Assembly: GCF_041146795.1 (NCBI RefSeq)
Contig: NC_135169.1
Span: 12,361,585 to 12,425,584 of the forward strand
DNA length: 64,000 bases
Reading direction: 5' to 3'
From: Maylandia zebra
Lineage: Eukaryota > Chordata > Actinopteri > Cichliformes > Cichlidae
In this document: piece by piece, positions 38,609 to 48,080 of the stretch
Layout of the letters: every line of letters starts with the position of its first letter
Position numbering within the stretch: position 1 is the first letter of the stretch
Notes under the pieces: model-generated
The model's input: the letters and a program-made list of their open reading frames with translations, nothing else
Databases searched by the model: none
What the model was told of the DNA's origin: nothing
Translations under genes and position numbers: made by a program

Positions 38609-38695
38609 AGGGACGATATCACTGTTATTGCCAGGTATTGCAGAATGCTGCACAAACGTGCAGTGCAACTATTATGACAGCTATGTTGGTTATAC
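38106..38695 (+). repeat. Composite unit 3 containing a full tRNA-Asn
   Basis: It begins with an extra tRNA 3' half and tail (38106-38182), then a unique bridge (38183-38225). The standard unit follows: gtttgatgaacgcagtcaac, a degenerate tRNA 5' half from 38443 and the complete tRNA from 38542, again 99 bp apart. The 167-codon open frame here has no recognisable domain. Confidence 0.7.
38542..38615 (+). tRNA. tRNA-Asn (GUU), third copy
   Basis: A 74-nt cloverleaf identical to the copy at 18293-18366, with anticodon GTT in loop CTGTTAA. Stems all pair and the A and B boxes are intact. It is followed by the same satellite-unit tail with no T-run. Confidence 0.8.
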
Positions 38696-38968
38696 CATGT
38701 TATAACCAGCCATGTTGTAACCAACCATGTTATAACCAACTATATAACCATGTTACAACCAACAATGTTATAACCATGTTAAAACCAACCATGTTATAAC
38801 CATGTTATAACCAACTATATAACCATGTTACACCAACCATGTTATAACCATTATATAACCAACCATGTTTTAACAATGTTATAACCATGTTAAAACCAAA
38901 CATGTTATAACCATGTTATCACCAACCATGTTATAACCATGTTATAACCAACCATGTTACAACCATGG

Positions 38969-39900
38969 GTACCACTTTACAATAAGTCTCCCCTTATAGA
39001 TGCTAATAAATAGTTTATAGCTATATTATTAATTAATCTGTAAATGCTTTATAAACCATTATTAATGGTTTATTATACATTAGTTAAGGGTGAGAAAAAG
39101 TGAGCCAAATAGTGAGCCAAATGTGTTCACCTATATATTTTATCTAGAGTTGCTATATTAAACATTTCAGACTAAGTTACTATCCTGTAAGCACAATCAG
39201 CATTTGTAAACATATTTTTTATCATATAAAATTGTACTTCATAAATGCATTATAAATATCCACAACTATCAATTGGAGCTTTGTTGTAAAGTGTAAAGCA
39301 TAAAACCATTTATTAATGAATAATAAATATTTATAAATGCCAAATGGGAGACTTATTGTAAAGTGTAAAGCATAACACCATTTATTAATGAATAATAAAT
39401 ATTTATAAATGCCAAATGGGAGCCTTATTTTAAAGTGTAAAGCATAACACCATTTATTAATGACAAATAAACATTTATAAATGCCAAATGGGAGCCTTAT
39501 TGTAAAGTGTAAAGCATAAAACCATTTATTAATGACAAATAAACATTTATAAATGCCAAACGGGAGACTTATTGTAAAGTGTAAAGCATAAAACCATTTA
39601 TTAATGACAAATAAACATTTATAAATGCCAAATGGGAGCCTTATTGTAAAGTGTAAAGCATAAAACCATTTATTAATGACAAATAAACATTTATAAATGC
39701 CAAATGGGAGACTTATTGTAAAGTGTAAAGCATAAAACCATTTATTAATGACAAATAAACATTTATAAATGCCAAATGGGAGCCTTATTGTAAAGTGTAA
39801 AGCATGACACCATTTATTTATGACTACTAAACATTTATAAATGACAAAATAGAGTTTTGTTGTAAAGTTTAAAACATGTCAACATTTATTTATGATCAAC
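38969..39900 (-). repeat. Right flank of the satellite block with inverted 72-bp array
   Basis: 38969-39240 mirrors 16776-17067, and about 39255-39850 holds some eight copies of the 72-bp unit in inverted orientation to 15148-15860. The last copies decay (gacactatt-type variants to about 39930). This flank lacks the L2 insertion of the left flank, which shows the empty site. Confidence 0.85.
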
Positions 39901-40318
39901 AAACATTTCTAAGTATTACTAGGCATTACTATAAAAAGTATAAAGCACCAACAGTTATTTAGCATTGCTAAACTTATATACAAGCCCTTTAAAGATAGCT
40001 AAAACTATATTAAGGAAACAAATCCCATCCCTAAATCCACCACTGGCATAAAACAAAGGAAAATTATAATAATTATAATATAATAAATTATTATACCTTA
40101 ACTGAAACTGCACAGCTGTATTATTTACTCTACACACATTTATACAAATCAAAAAAAAAAACAAAAAAACAATAAAATAAACTAACAGGTAAATCTCTTA
40201 TTTGTGTGGAAACTCAACACATATGTGAACAGATCTTTGAAAAATGTTTGGTTTTGCACATCTTTTCTTCAGTTCAATATGCTCAAAAAAACAAAACCAC
40301 TTAGAACAAATTAGGGTT

Positions 40319-40641
40319 TCAGACAGATTTCCCTCTTCGAATTGGAAGCAAAGTACCAGCGGCCTTCATACTTTCTATTTTGTTTTTTACTTCATCACTG
40401 CCTTGAATTGCAGCCTCACATCGCTTAGCAAAAGCTAGTACCGTATCTCCACTAGGCCTGTTGGACAGTAGCTCCTGGTACACATTGGGGATCGCAATAG
40501 CAAGCTCCCCAACTGATGAAGTGGACACAACAGTGTTCCTGTCTAGCCCATGCTTCTGAAAAGCTTTGGTCATGGTCTTCGTCTTTGGAAATGTCTTGAG
40601 GAGGGATTTGTATCGCAGCACAATGTCATTTGGCGTTTGAA
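40319..40641 (-). CDS. CCDC106-like protein, isolated last exon
   Basis: Begins after a good acceptor (tttcattttcag) and runs 107 codons to TGA at 40319. The protein is leucine/lysine rich: IVLRYKSLLKTF, then KAFQKHGLDRNTV, SVGELAIAIP, VLAFAKRCEAAI and KAAGTLLPI. I recognise this order as the C-terminal domain of fish coiled-coil domain-containing 106-like proteins, which are nuclear and of unclear role. No upstream exon is visible; immediately upstream are CT and TA microsatellites. It may be a relic carried by rearrangement or the end of a gene whose other exons lie far off. Confidence 0.5.
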
Positions 40642-40693
40642 CTGAAAATGAAAACAAAGCAAATAATTAGAAAAGCAAATGCTCAAAGCATAC

Positions 40694-40697
<4 letters not shown>

Positions 40698-40743
<46 letters not shown>

Positions 40744-40762
40744 ATATATATATATATATATA
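40698..40762. repeat. (TC)n and (TA)n microsatellites
   Basis: About 20 TC repeats pass directly into about 11 TA repeats. A decayed LINE-like 3' tail region follows (tttattatttgtcacatgca, 40780-40860). Confidence 0.85.
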
Positions 40763-40908
40763 TCAAGGTCAAGGTCAAGGTTCTTTATTATTTGTCACAT
40801 GCATAGTTATACAAGTATAACACACAGTGAAATGTTGTCTGACACGCTCCTCGACATGTGCAAAAATTGGGGGGGGGGAGGGGGGGTGTAGAGGAAGAAC
40901 ATTATATA

Positions 40909-41104
40909 CAGTGGGGCAAAAAAGTATTTAGTCAGCCACCGATTGTGCAAGTTCCCCCACTTAAAATGATGACAGAGGTCAGTAATTTGCACCAGAGGTA
41001 CACTTCAACTGTGAGAGACAGAATGTGAAAAAAAAATCCATGAATCCACATGGTAGGATTTGTAAAGAATTTATTCGTAAATCAGGGTGGAAAATAAGTA
41101 TTTA
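40909..41104. mobile_element. Tc1-like transposon end fragment
   Basis: It starts cagtggggcaaaaaagtatt directly after TA. It continues with ttagtcagccaccgattgtg and ggtggaaaataagtattt, which is the terminal region of a common fish Tc1-like family. It breaks off at about 41104, where LTR-like sequence begins. Confidence 0.65.
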
Positions 41105-41106
41105 AG

Positions 41107-41367
41107 TGTGATCACTAACAGGCTGCAGGCTTGGGGTGCACCCCAGGAATGCACCCCCACGTCCTGGGAGCACGAGAGAGCTTGTACCTGGTTTTATTGT
41201 TTTATGGCAGGATTAACGTAGTTACGTTTTGTTTTAGTCTAAGTGCTCTTTGTTTAGATGAACTGCAGGACTTCCTCACCGTGTTATCTAGGGTGAACCA
41301 TCTAGGGTGAGGGGGAGGCTACCCTCTTCCTGACCAAGGATGTTTGACCCTTTGATCAGCAGTAACA

Positions 41368-41414
<47 letters not shown>

Positions 41415-41544
41415 AAGTATAAATAAAGGGCAGTTTCTTAGTGCGAGTCTCTCAGTAGGGAGCTGCCCTTGCTAGCAAGAACTCTGTGTGTTTCTCTTCT
41501 CTGAGTCTTTACTGAAGAAGTGTTTTAGAACATTTTCCCTAACA
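41107..41544 (+). mobile_element. Probable solo LTR of a retrovirus-like element
   Basis: The segment starts tgtgatcactaacaggctgc and ends ccctaaca. It has a tataaataaa box/poly-A-like word at 41417 followed by a GC-balanced R/U5-like stretch ending near the right edge. This layout is that of a retroviral LTR about 438 bp long. An (AC)n run lies at 41369-41412. No internal genes and no clear target duplication were seen, so the call is tentative. Confidence 0.4.
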
Positions 41545-41663
41545 GAGGCTGTTACTGTTCAAGAAAGTACAATAAAAACACATGAATGTCAAAAATGTTA
41601 ATGCCTTTTGTTCTTCATCTTCCTCCTTAATCAGAAATTTATCTGACTTCATGTTAAACTGAC

Positions 41664-43170
41664 CAGTTTTCCCAATCCTGACTGACTGGCTGTCCTCTGT
41701 GTAGTAAACTGGGTTTCCTCTTCCTCCTCTGCACCTGTAGAGTCCTTCCTGTGAGACACTGATTTGTCCATTTGATGTGGGGACAACATCCACTGTGGTA
41801 TTATCTCTGTACCAGTAGTATTTCCATCCAGATGATGATGATGGGTTCACAGAGCAGGTCAGGGTCACACTGCCCCCTACTGGAACAGCTGTGTTATCAG
41901 CTCTCAGTTTGGCCTTTGGTTTATCTGCAGTTCAGTTTAGAAAAAGAACAAAAGTCAATGACTGAATCGTGTATATGCGGATGTTCACTGTTCATAGACA
42001 CAAACTGCATCTTTCTTGGCTGCTACCTCAAAGCAGATTGTGCGCTGTCAGTCCTGTGTGCTGCATGTGACTGAATCAAAACCTTTTAAATAACTAGATG
42101 TAAATGGTGAACATCACCAAATCTTGGTGATCTTGAAGAGATACTAACTGTACAATCGTTTTGATCGAAGCTGTGAAAGTTTTATATTTTCTTTGCTGTA
42201 TTTAAAAAGTACTTGAAGATTGATTAATAAGCTGGTCCCTCTTTAGGACCTGGGAGTTTAAAGGGATCAATCTGAATAAGCCTCCTGCTAAAGGTGAGTG
42301 GCAGTGACTCAGAGTTGTGAGAATGTTGATCATAGAAACAGTAACATTATTTTTGGTGGTGTGTCTGTGTTTGTTTATTTATTTTAAAAGATGGCAGTAT
42401 TTGATCAGATGGTAGTTCAGAATTACATTTATTATTTTCTTTATATAAATTGTAGATCAATTGTTATTTGTTTGAATATATTATTTATTTATCCTGTTTA
42501 TGCCATTGTTGTCCTCAGGTGGTGGAGCAGCAGGTCAGCATTGGCGTCTCTATACCAGCTGAAAGTTCATGACACAAAATCATGAGTGAATGTATATTTC
42601 AAACTAAATGACTGAACTCACAGGTTTTCTCAATGATGACATCATCACTTCTGTCAGTGTAGTAAACTGGGTTTCCTCTTGTTCCTCTGCAGCTGTAGAT
42701 TCCTCCTTCAGATACTCTGATATCTCTGTTTTGTTGATCTCTGATTTGAACTTCAGAGGTTGTTTGGGTTCGTCTGAACCACTCATATTTCCATCCATCA
42801 GAGCTCTGCACAGAGCAGGTCAGTGTCACACTGCCCCCTACTGGTATGATTGTTGTTCCTGCTGTCAGTGTGGCTGGCCCTGGGTTTATCTGCAGTTATG
42901 GACAAGAAAAGAAAGAAATGTACACCTGATACAATATGAATGTATAAAAGATTTAAAAAAATCCTTTTTTTTTTAATCGCCCCCCAATAAAATCTACAAA
43001 TGTCTTCATTATATATATTTTTTCTACATTTTAAGTCACTTTAAATTTTTCTGAATTCTGTCTCAACATGGTGACAGAGCTGCACAGATAAGCACAGTAT
43101 GAATGTTTGTTCAATCTCAGGCCTGAAGAAGTCACACTGAATGTAAACTAATGCAGTTCACTGTTGAAGG

Positions 43171-43262
<92 letters not shown>

Positions 43263-46200
43263 TTAGACAACAGAAACACCGTCACCTTAAATTATATGGA
43301 TCTTTTGATGTTTCTTTTTTCATTATTTAAATTAAGTTTCATCCACAGTTATTCTTTTTATACAGTAAAACATGCACATGCTGTAATGACATATTGTCTG
43401 AGTATTTTGGTTGTAGTGTGTACTGTGAACAAAGTTAGGTAAAATGCAAGGATCTTTGTTAAATTTCCAACACATAAGAAATACAATACTTTCAATGAAA
43501 CATTTATTAAACACACATTTTTATAATTCAGATGTATTTTAACAGGAATCATCACATTATTAATCACTGAGGACTTACCTAATACAGTTATAAAGACAGT
43601 ATTACTGATCTCTCTATAATGTGACCCCTTCCAGGTACCAGAACACTGATATTCACCACTTTGATCTGTAGAGTTAATTTCCAATGTGTAGTCTTTGTGC
43701 TCCCTGTAGGGGACATAGTCTCGACCATCCTTCTTGATTTCGTAATACCAGTCAGTGTGTCTTCCTTCATTCATGTCACACTTGAAGGTAACAAACTCTC
43801 CAATGAAATAACTGGACGAGCTGGGTTCAATAGTTAGCACAGCATCTAGAATCCAACACAAACAATCAGACAACAGACAATCTGAAACACTTTATGCTCA
43901 AGGCAAAATGTTGATTGATTATTAATACTTTATTTATGTAGAGTCATACAGGTTGAGAATAATCTTTGCTAAATAAAAAGGAAGAAATAGAAAAAGTGAA
44001 AACTGTTCAGTCACCTTGAGTGTGTCCACTGCAGACGAGCATACAGAGCACTACAATAAAGACAGAAACTTCAGACATTATCAAACTAAAGACACTCAAA
44101 TCATGTGAGTGTTTTGTTGATGTTAGATTTGAAATGTAACATAAATAAAACACTGTTGGTAATGATGTGTCTCATTTCTTGATCAATGGTGAGTTAATGA
44201 CCTTCTTAAGGAACAATCCCACCAGGGTTTAAAGTGCAGTCGCTTTCTTACCAAGCGCCTTAAAACACTTGGAGATTTACATCTACTATGATCTGAGTCA
44301 GTGCACTAAAATAGAATCCAGTCTACAAACAAACATGGTGATAACAAAACATTAGTGTCCTAAAAACGGTACAGTCCATCCTCTTTGGGCAACAGATGAA
44401 CGACTGGCTTCCAACAGGGAAATGATCTCCCCAGTATTTCCTTTATGTATTTGACAATCTCAAAAAGTGATGTCATTGACAAATTGCAATGGGTCACTTC
44501 TCTCAACAAGAATTTCTCTAGAAGGTGGTATATAATATAAGGTGGAAATAATTCACGTGTCTTCAACAGCAAACACCATTAAGCTGAAGTTAAACCTGCC
44601 TACTGGGAGTTTAAAAAAAATCTCTTTTTATGGCTGGACGAGCTCTAATCTTCCTTTAGGAAGCAAGTTTCATTTAATAAGGAGTAGAGTCAGTGTAGTA
44701 CTCTTTTATACCTTGACTAAGGAAGCAGTTTACTGTTAGTCTGCATTAAAAATTGTTTAAATCTAGCACTGGCTTTAATCACTGCTGTTAAATATTTAAT
44801 CAGTGTCTTCTATGATTGGTTACATTTTATATTAGGATGTAATAAGCATCAAATTATCACTGATGGAGAAACAAACCTTTCTTAGATAAACTAAACCAGC
44901 TCCACTCTGATCTGAGTCAGTGCACCTGATGAAGACCCTGGAGCGGTTGGTCCTGGCTCAGCTTCGGCGCCTAATAAGCTCATCACTGGACCCACTTCAG
45001 TTTGCCTACCAGCCTGGCATTGGAGCGGATGATGCCGTCATTCACCTCCTACATCGTTCCCTCGCTCACCTGGAGACCGCTGGAAGCACTGTGAGAATCA
45101 TGTTCTTTGATTTCTCCAGTGCCTTCAACACCATTCTTCCCTCGGTTCTAAAGGACAAGCTGGTGAACTCTGGAGTGGACCATCACCTCACTACCTGGAT
45201 CCTGGACTACCTCACTGACCGACCACAGTATGTGAGGACTCAGGGCTGTGTGTCGGACAGGGTCGTCTGCAGTACGGGGGCCCCACAGGGAACGGTTCTG
45301 GCTCCGTTCCTCTTCACCATCTACACTGCAGACTTCTCCCACAATTCCACCCAGTGCTTCCTGCAGAAGTTCTCTGATGACTCTGCAATAGTCGGCCTCA
45401 TCACTGATGGGGACGACAAGGAGTACAGAGGTCTGACCCAAGACTTTGTGGACTGGTGCCAGCTGAACTACCTCCAGATCAACGCCAGTAAAACCAAGGA
45501 ACTGGTGGTAGACTTCCGCAGGCACAAGCATTCTCCACTGCAACCACTGAACATCCAAGGTATGGACATTGAGGCTGTGGACAGCTACAGGTACCTTGGT
45601 GTTCATCTGAACAATAGACTGGACTGGACTCATAACTCAGACGCCCTCTACAGGAAAGGGCAGAGCAGGCTGTACCTGCTGCGGAGACTCAGGTCGTTTG
45701 GAGCGGAGGGCCCACTCCTGAAGACCTTCTATGACTCTGTTGTGGCTTCTGCTATCTTTTATGGCGTGGTCTGCTGGGGCGGCAGCATCTCTGCTGGGGA
45801 CAGGAAGAGACTGAACAGGGTGATCCGAAGGGCCAGCTCTGTTCTAGGATGCCCTCTGGACCCAGTGGAGGTGGTGAGTGACAGGAGAACGGCGGCTAAG
45901 CTGTCATCCCTGATGGACAACATCTCCCACCCCATGCAGCAGACTGTGACAGCACTGAGCAGCTCCTTCAGTGGGAGACTGCGGCACCCACGGTGTGGGA
46001 CGGAGAGATTTCGCAGGTCTTTCCTCCCCACTGCTGTCAGACTCCATAATAAAGACTTTAACTGATCAAGCACACACATCCATACATATGCAATAATACT
46101 AAGTGCAATAATCCTTTCTGTCATCGTTGTATTTTTACTCAGTTGTTTATAGTATTTGTATTTGTATTCTATTTTTATCTTATTGTATATTTATTTTATT

Positions 46201-46590
46201 TTATTCTACTGTATATAGTATTTTATTTTATTATATTCTGTACAGTTGTGTACTGTATTTATTCTTATTGTATTCTAATTTTTGCCTCATAACTTTTGCA
46301 CTGTCCACTTCCTGCTGTGACAAAACAAATTTCCCACGTGTGGGACTAATAAAGGTTATCTTATCTTATCTTATCTTATCTTATCTTATCTTAAAATCTA
46401 ATCCAGTCTACAAACAACCATGTTGGTAACAAACATGAGAGTCCTCTGATCACATGACCTGAAATGGTCAAATGACTGATGCTCTGTTCTTCTTACTAAA
46501 ACATGTTTATGGATCAGTATGAATCAAACAATAGAAGTCAGTGATGTACTCACAGAATAGGCCCAGCTCACAGAGCAAAGTGGCTCCCAT
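41664..46590 (-). CDS. Gene B: Ig-superfamily (Fc-receptor-like) receptor, 5' part
   Basis: Exons on the - strand: 46590-46554 (leader 1), 44050-44015 (leader 2), 43845-43579 (Ig 1, 267 nt), 42889-42622 (Ig 2, 268 nt) and 41924-41664 (Ig 3, 261 nt). The leader is the same as in gene A. Ig 1 has FKCDM and DQSGEYQC. Ig 2 and 3 share the GGSVTLTCSV start and the C-R-G-x-R-G-N-P-V-Y-Y-T end of fish Fc-receptor-like domains. Ig 2 has one base too many near its start (the ccagggcc word): its main acceptor puts the rest out of frame, and a second AG ten bases later would restore it. No membrane or tail exon follows below 41664; an LTR and a Tc1 end lie there. It is the inverted twin of gene A, probably damaged or encoding only a soluble form. 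Confidence 0.7.
43172..43262. repeat. (CA)n microsatellite
   Basis: About 45 CA repeats with one CG interruption, in the intron between Ig 1 and Ig 2 of gene B. Confidence 0.95.
44924..46392 (+). mobile_element. Rex1/CR1-like LINE, 5'-truncated, inserted after the duplication
   Basis: The element starts within the reverse transcriptase at cctgatgaagaccctggag and ends with a (TTATC)n tail at 46352-46392. The left arm keeps the empty site near 9917-9925 (gattttagtgcactgactc in its orientation). The right arm reads gagtcagtgcac, the element, then aaaatctaatcc. No target duplication longer than a base or two is seen. Confidence 0.88.
44926..46065 (+). pseudogene. Rex1/CR1-like reverse transcriptase, C-terminal 380 residues
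   Basis: The frame is open from LMKTLERLVLAQLRR through FFDFSSAFNTI, GAPQGTVLAPFLFTIY and KFSDDSAIVG to the C-terminal RFRRSFLPTAVRLHN. It is the same family type as the element at 28451 but a clearly different copy, with a different tail (TTATC instead of ATTCTG). The reverse-transcriptase motifs are kept but the endonuclease and the first part of the transcriptase are missing. A second frame on the opposite strand is a shadow. Confidence 0.8.
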
Positions 46591-46618
46591 CCTCACATCC
46601 AGCAGTGACACGTCTGAA

Positions 46619-46788
46619 AACTTCTACAACTTTCTGTAAAGAGAGAGAGTGAAGCAGCAGCACAGCAGATACCAAAGAGCTGTGAAGGAAACAAAGAGTT
46701 TAAAACTTCTACAACTTTCTTTAAAGAGAGAGAGTGAAGCAGCAGCACAGCAGATACCAAAGAGCTGAGAAGGAAACAAAGAGGTTTT
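46619..46788. repeat. 85-bp tandem duplication upstream of gene B
   Basis: Two copies (46619 and 46704 onward) start aacttctacaactttct and end with aaggaaacaaagag. The left arm has a single copy at about 9600-9690. The repeat covers the 5' flank or first untranslated exon of gene B. Confidence 0.75.
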
Positions 46789-47213
46789 AAAACTTCTCTC
46801 TGCTTCCTTCCTTTTACACAGAAATAACAACTTAACAAGGTCTGACCAGATTTTTATGAAAAGGCCTTTAACACACAGACTAAACTGACCAATAACAGAC
46901 AGACAGTAAGTTTCATTACACATATGTGAGCTGACTGAGGGTTAAAGAGGAAATGAGGAGAACAAAAGTCCAAGACTTGTTTTAAGTGTGAAAAACAATT
47001 ATTTTATTTAAATATTGTTAACATAAAATAATAACACAAATAATTCTCATAAAATATTTTCAGTGAGAACAGCTGCAGTAAAATCAGATGATAATAACTC
47101 ATTTGGAAGGTTAAATATTTGGATACAGCACAGCCACAAACACAGCAGTTATATGAATGTTGTAAGTGGTGAAACAGGAAGAATGTAGTTTTAACATTTG
47201 TGCTTTAAACCAT

Positions 47214-47302
47214 GTTTAGTTTAGTTTAGTTTAGTTTAGTTTAGTTTAGTTTAGTTTAGTTTAGTTTAGTTTAGTTTAGTTTAGTTTAGTTTAGTTTAGT
47301 TT
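47214..47302. repeat. (TTTAG)n pentanucleotide microsatellite
   Basis: About 17 near-perfect TTTAG copies, absent at the matching place in the left arm. Confidence 0.95.
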
Positions 47303-47689
47303 CCTGATCTATGTCTGTTTTTAGATTTAACACTGCAGCAAAGTTTTACAGAGAATAGTCACAAGAGAAAATAACCAGTGAGCAGCAGTTCACTGGGTGA
47401 AAATAACTCAATGTTAGAGGAGAATGGCCAGACCACTCATTGCAACCGAGATATGCAGAACAGTGTCTTTGAATGCACAACATGAAGTAAATGTCATATA
47501 GCAGCAGATGACCACACCAGCTGCCATGCCTGTCAGCTAAGAACAGGAAACTGAGGCTATAATTCAAAACCAAAACCTGACAACATGAGTTTGTAAAAAC
47601 ATTGTCTAATCTGATGAGTCTCAGTTTCTGCTGCAACATTCAGATGGTAGGGTCAGAATTTGGCATAACATCATGAAAGCATGGATCCA

Positions 47690-48080
47690 TTGTATCAGAA
47701 ATTAGGCTGACTGATACTAAGTGTCTTTTACAGAGAACAGATGCAAGAGATATGCATCGCCATAAGAACAGTTTCTTCCCCTCTGCTGTTGGACACATGA
47801 ACAATAACCATATGAACAATAACCATATGACTGTTCCCACCACTAACACATGACCCTACGCTGTGTTCACTGCATCATTCCATGTTTGGCACTGATCACC
47901 ACCTGCACTCATGCACATATCTTTCTACGTAGCACTTTTAATTCTTATCCCTACTTTTATTTTTTCATGTCTATTTATGACACTATGTTTGCACTGAAGC
48001 ACCGCAGCAATTTCCTAATGTTGTAAACCTGCTCAACATTTGGCAATAAACCCCTTTCTGATTCTGATTCTGATTCTGAG
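47690..48080 (+). mobile_element. Rex1-like LINE 3' end
   Basis: A frame reads DARDMHRHKNSFFPSAVGHM, matching the C-terminus of Rex1-type ORF2 proteins (compare RKSFLPVAISLYN at 30.7 kb). The 3' UTR ends ataaacccctttctgattct with an ATTCTG tail at 48053-48080. It is absent from the left arm. Confidence 0.6.

Larger units (their letters stand above)
17068..38968. repeat. 22-kb minisatellite block with 11/15-bp variants, interrupted by insertions
   Basis: Long arrays are built from two related words, the 15-mer ataaccaaccatgtt and the 11-mer ataaccatgtt, in irregular order with point variants (ataaccaatcatgtt, acaaccatgtt, ataaccgaccatgtt). The pure stretches are about 17068-17280, 17530-17975, 18440-18660, 21610-22567, 22935-23400, 23665-28450, 30950-33490, 33740-34235, 35613-35919 and 38695-38968. 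Between them lie tRNA-Asn composite units and four large mobile elements. Short open frames reading ITNHV repeats are artefacts of the 15-bp unit. Confidence 0.95.

Noticed and set aside
38174..38677. 167-residue open frame over composite unit 3
   Set aside because: It runs through a tRNA gene and differs in integrity between the units (135, 112 and 167 codons), so it is not conserved as protein.
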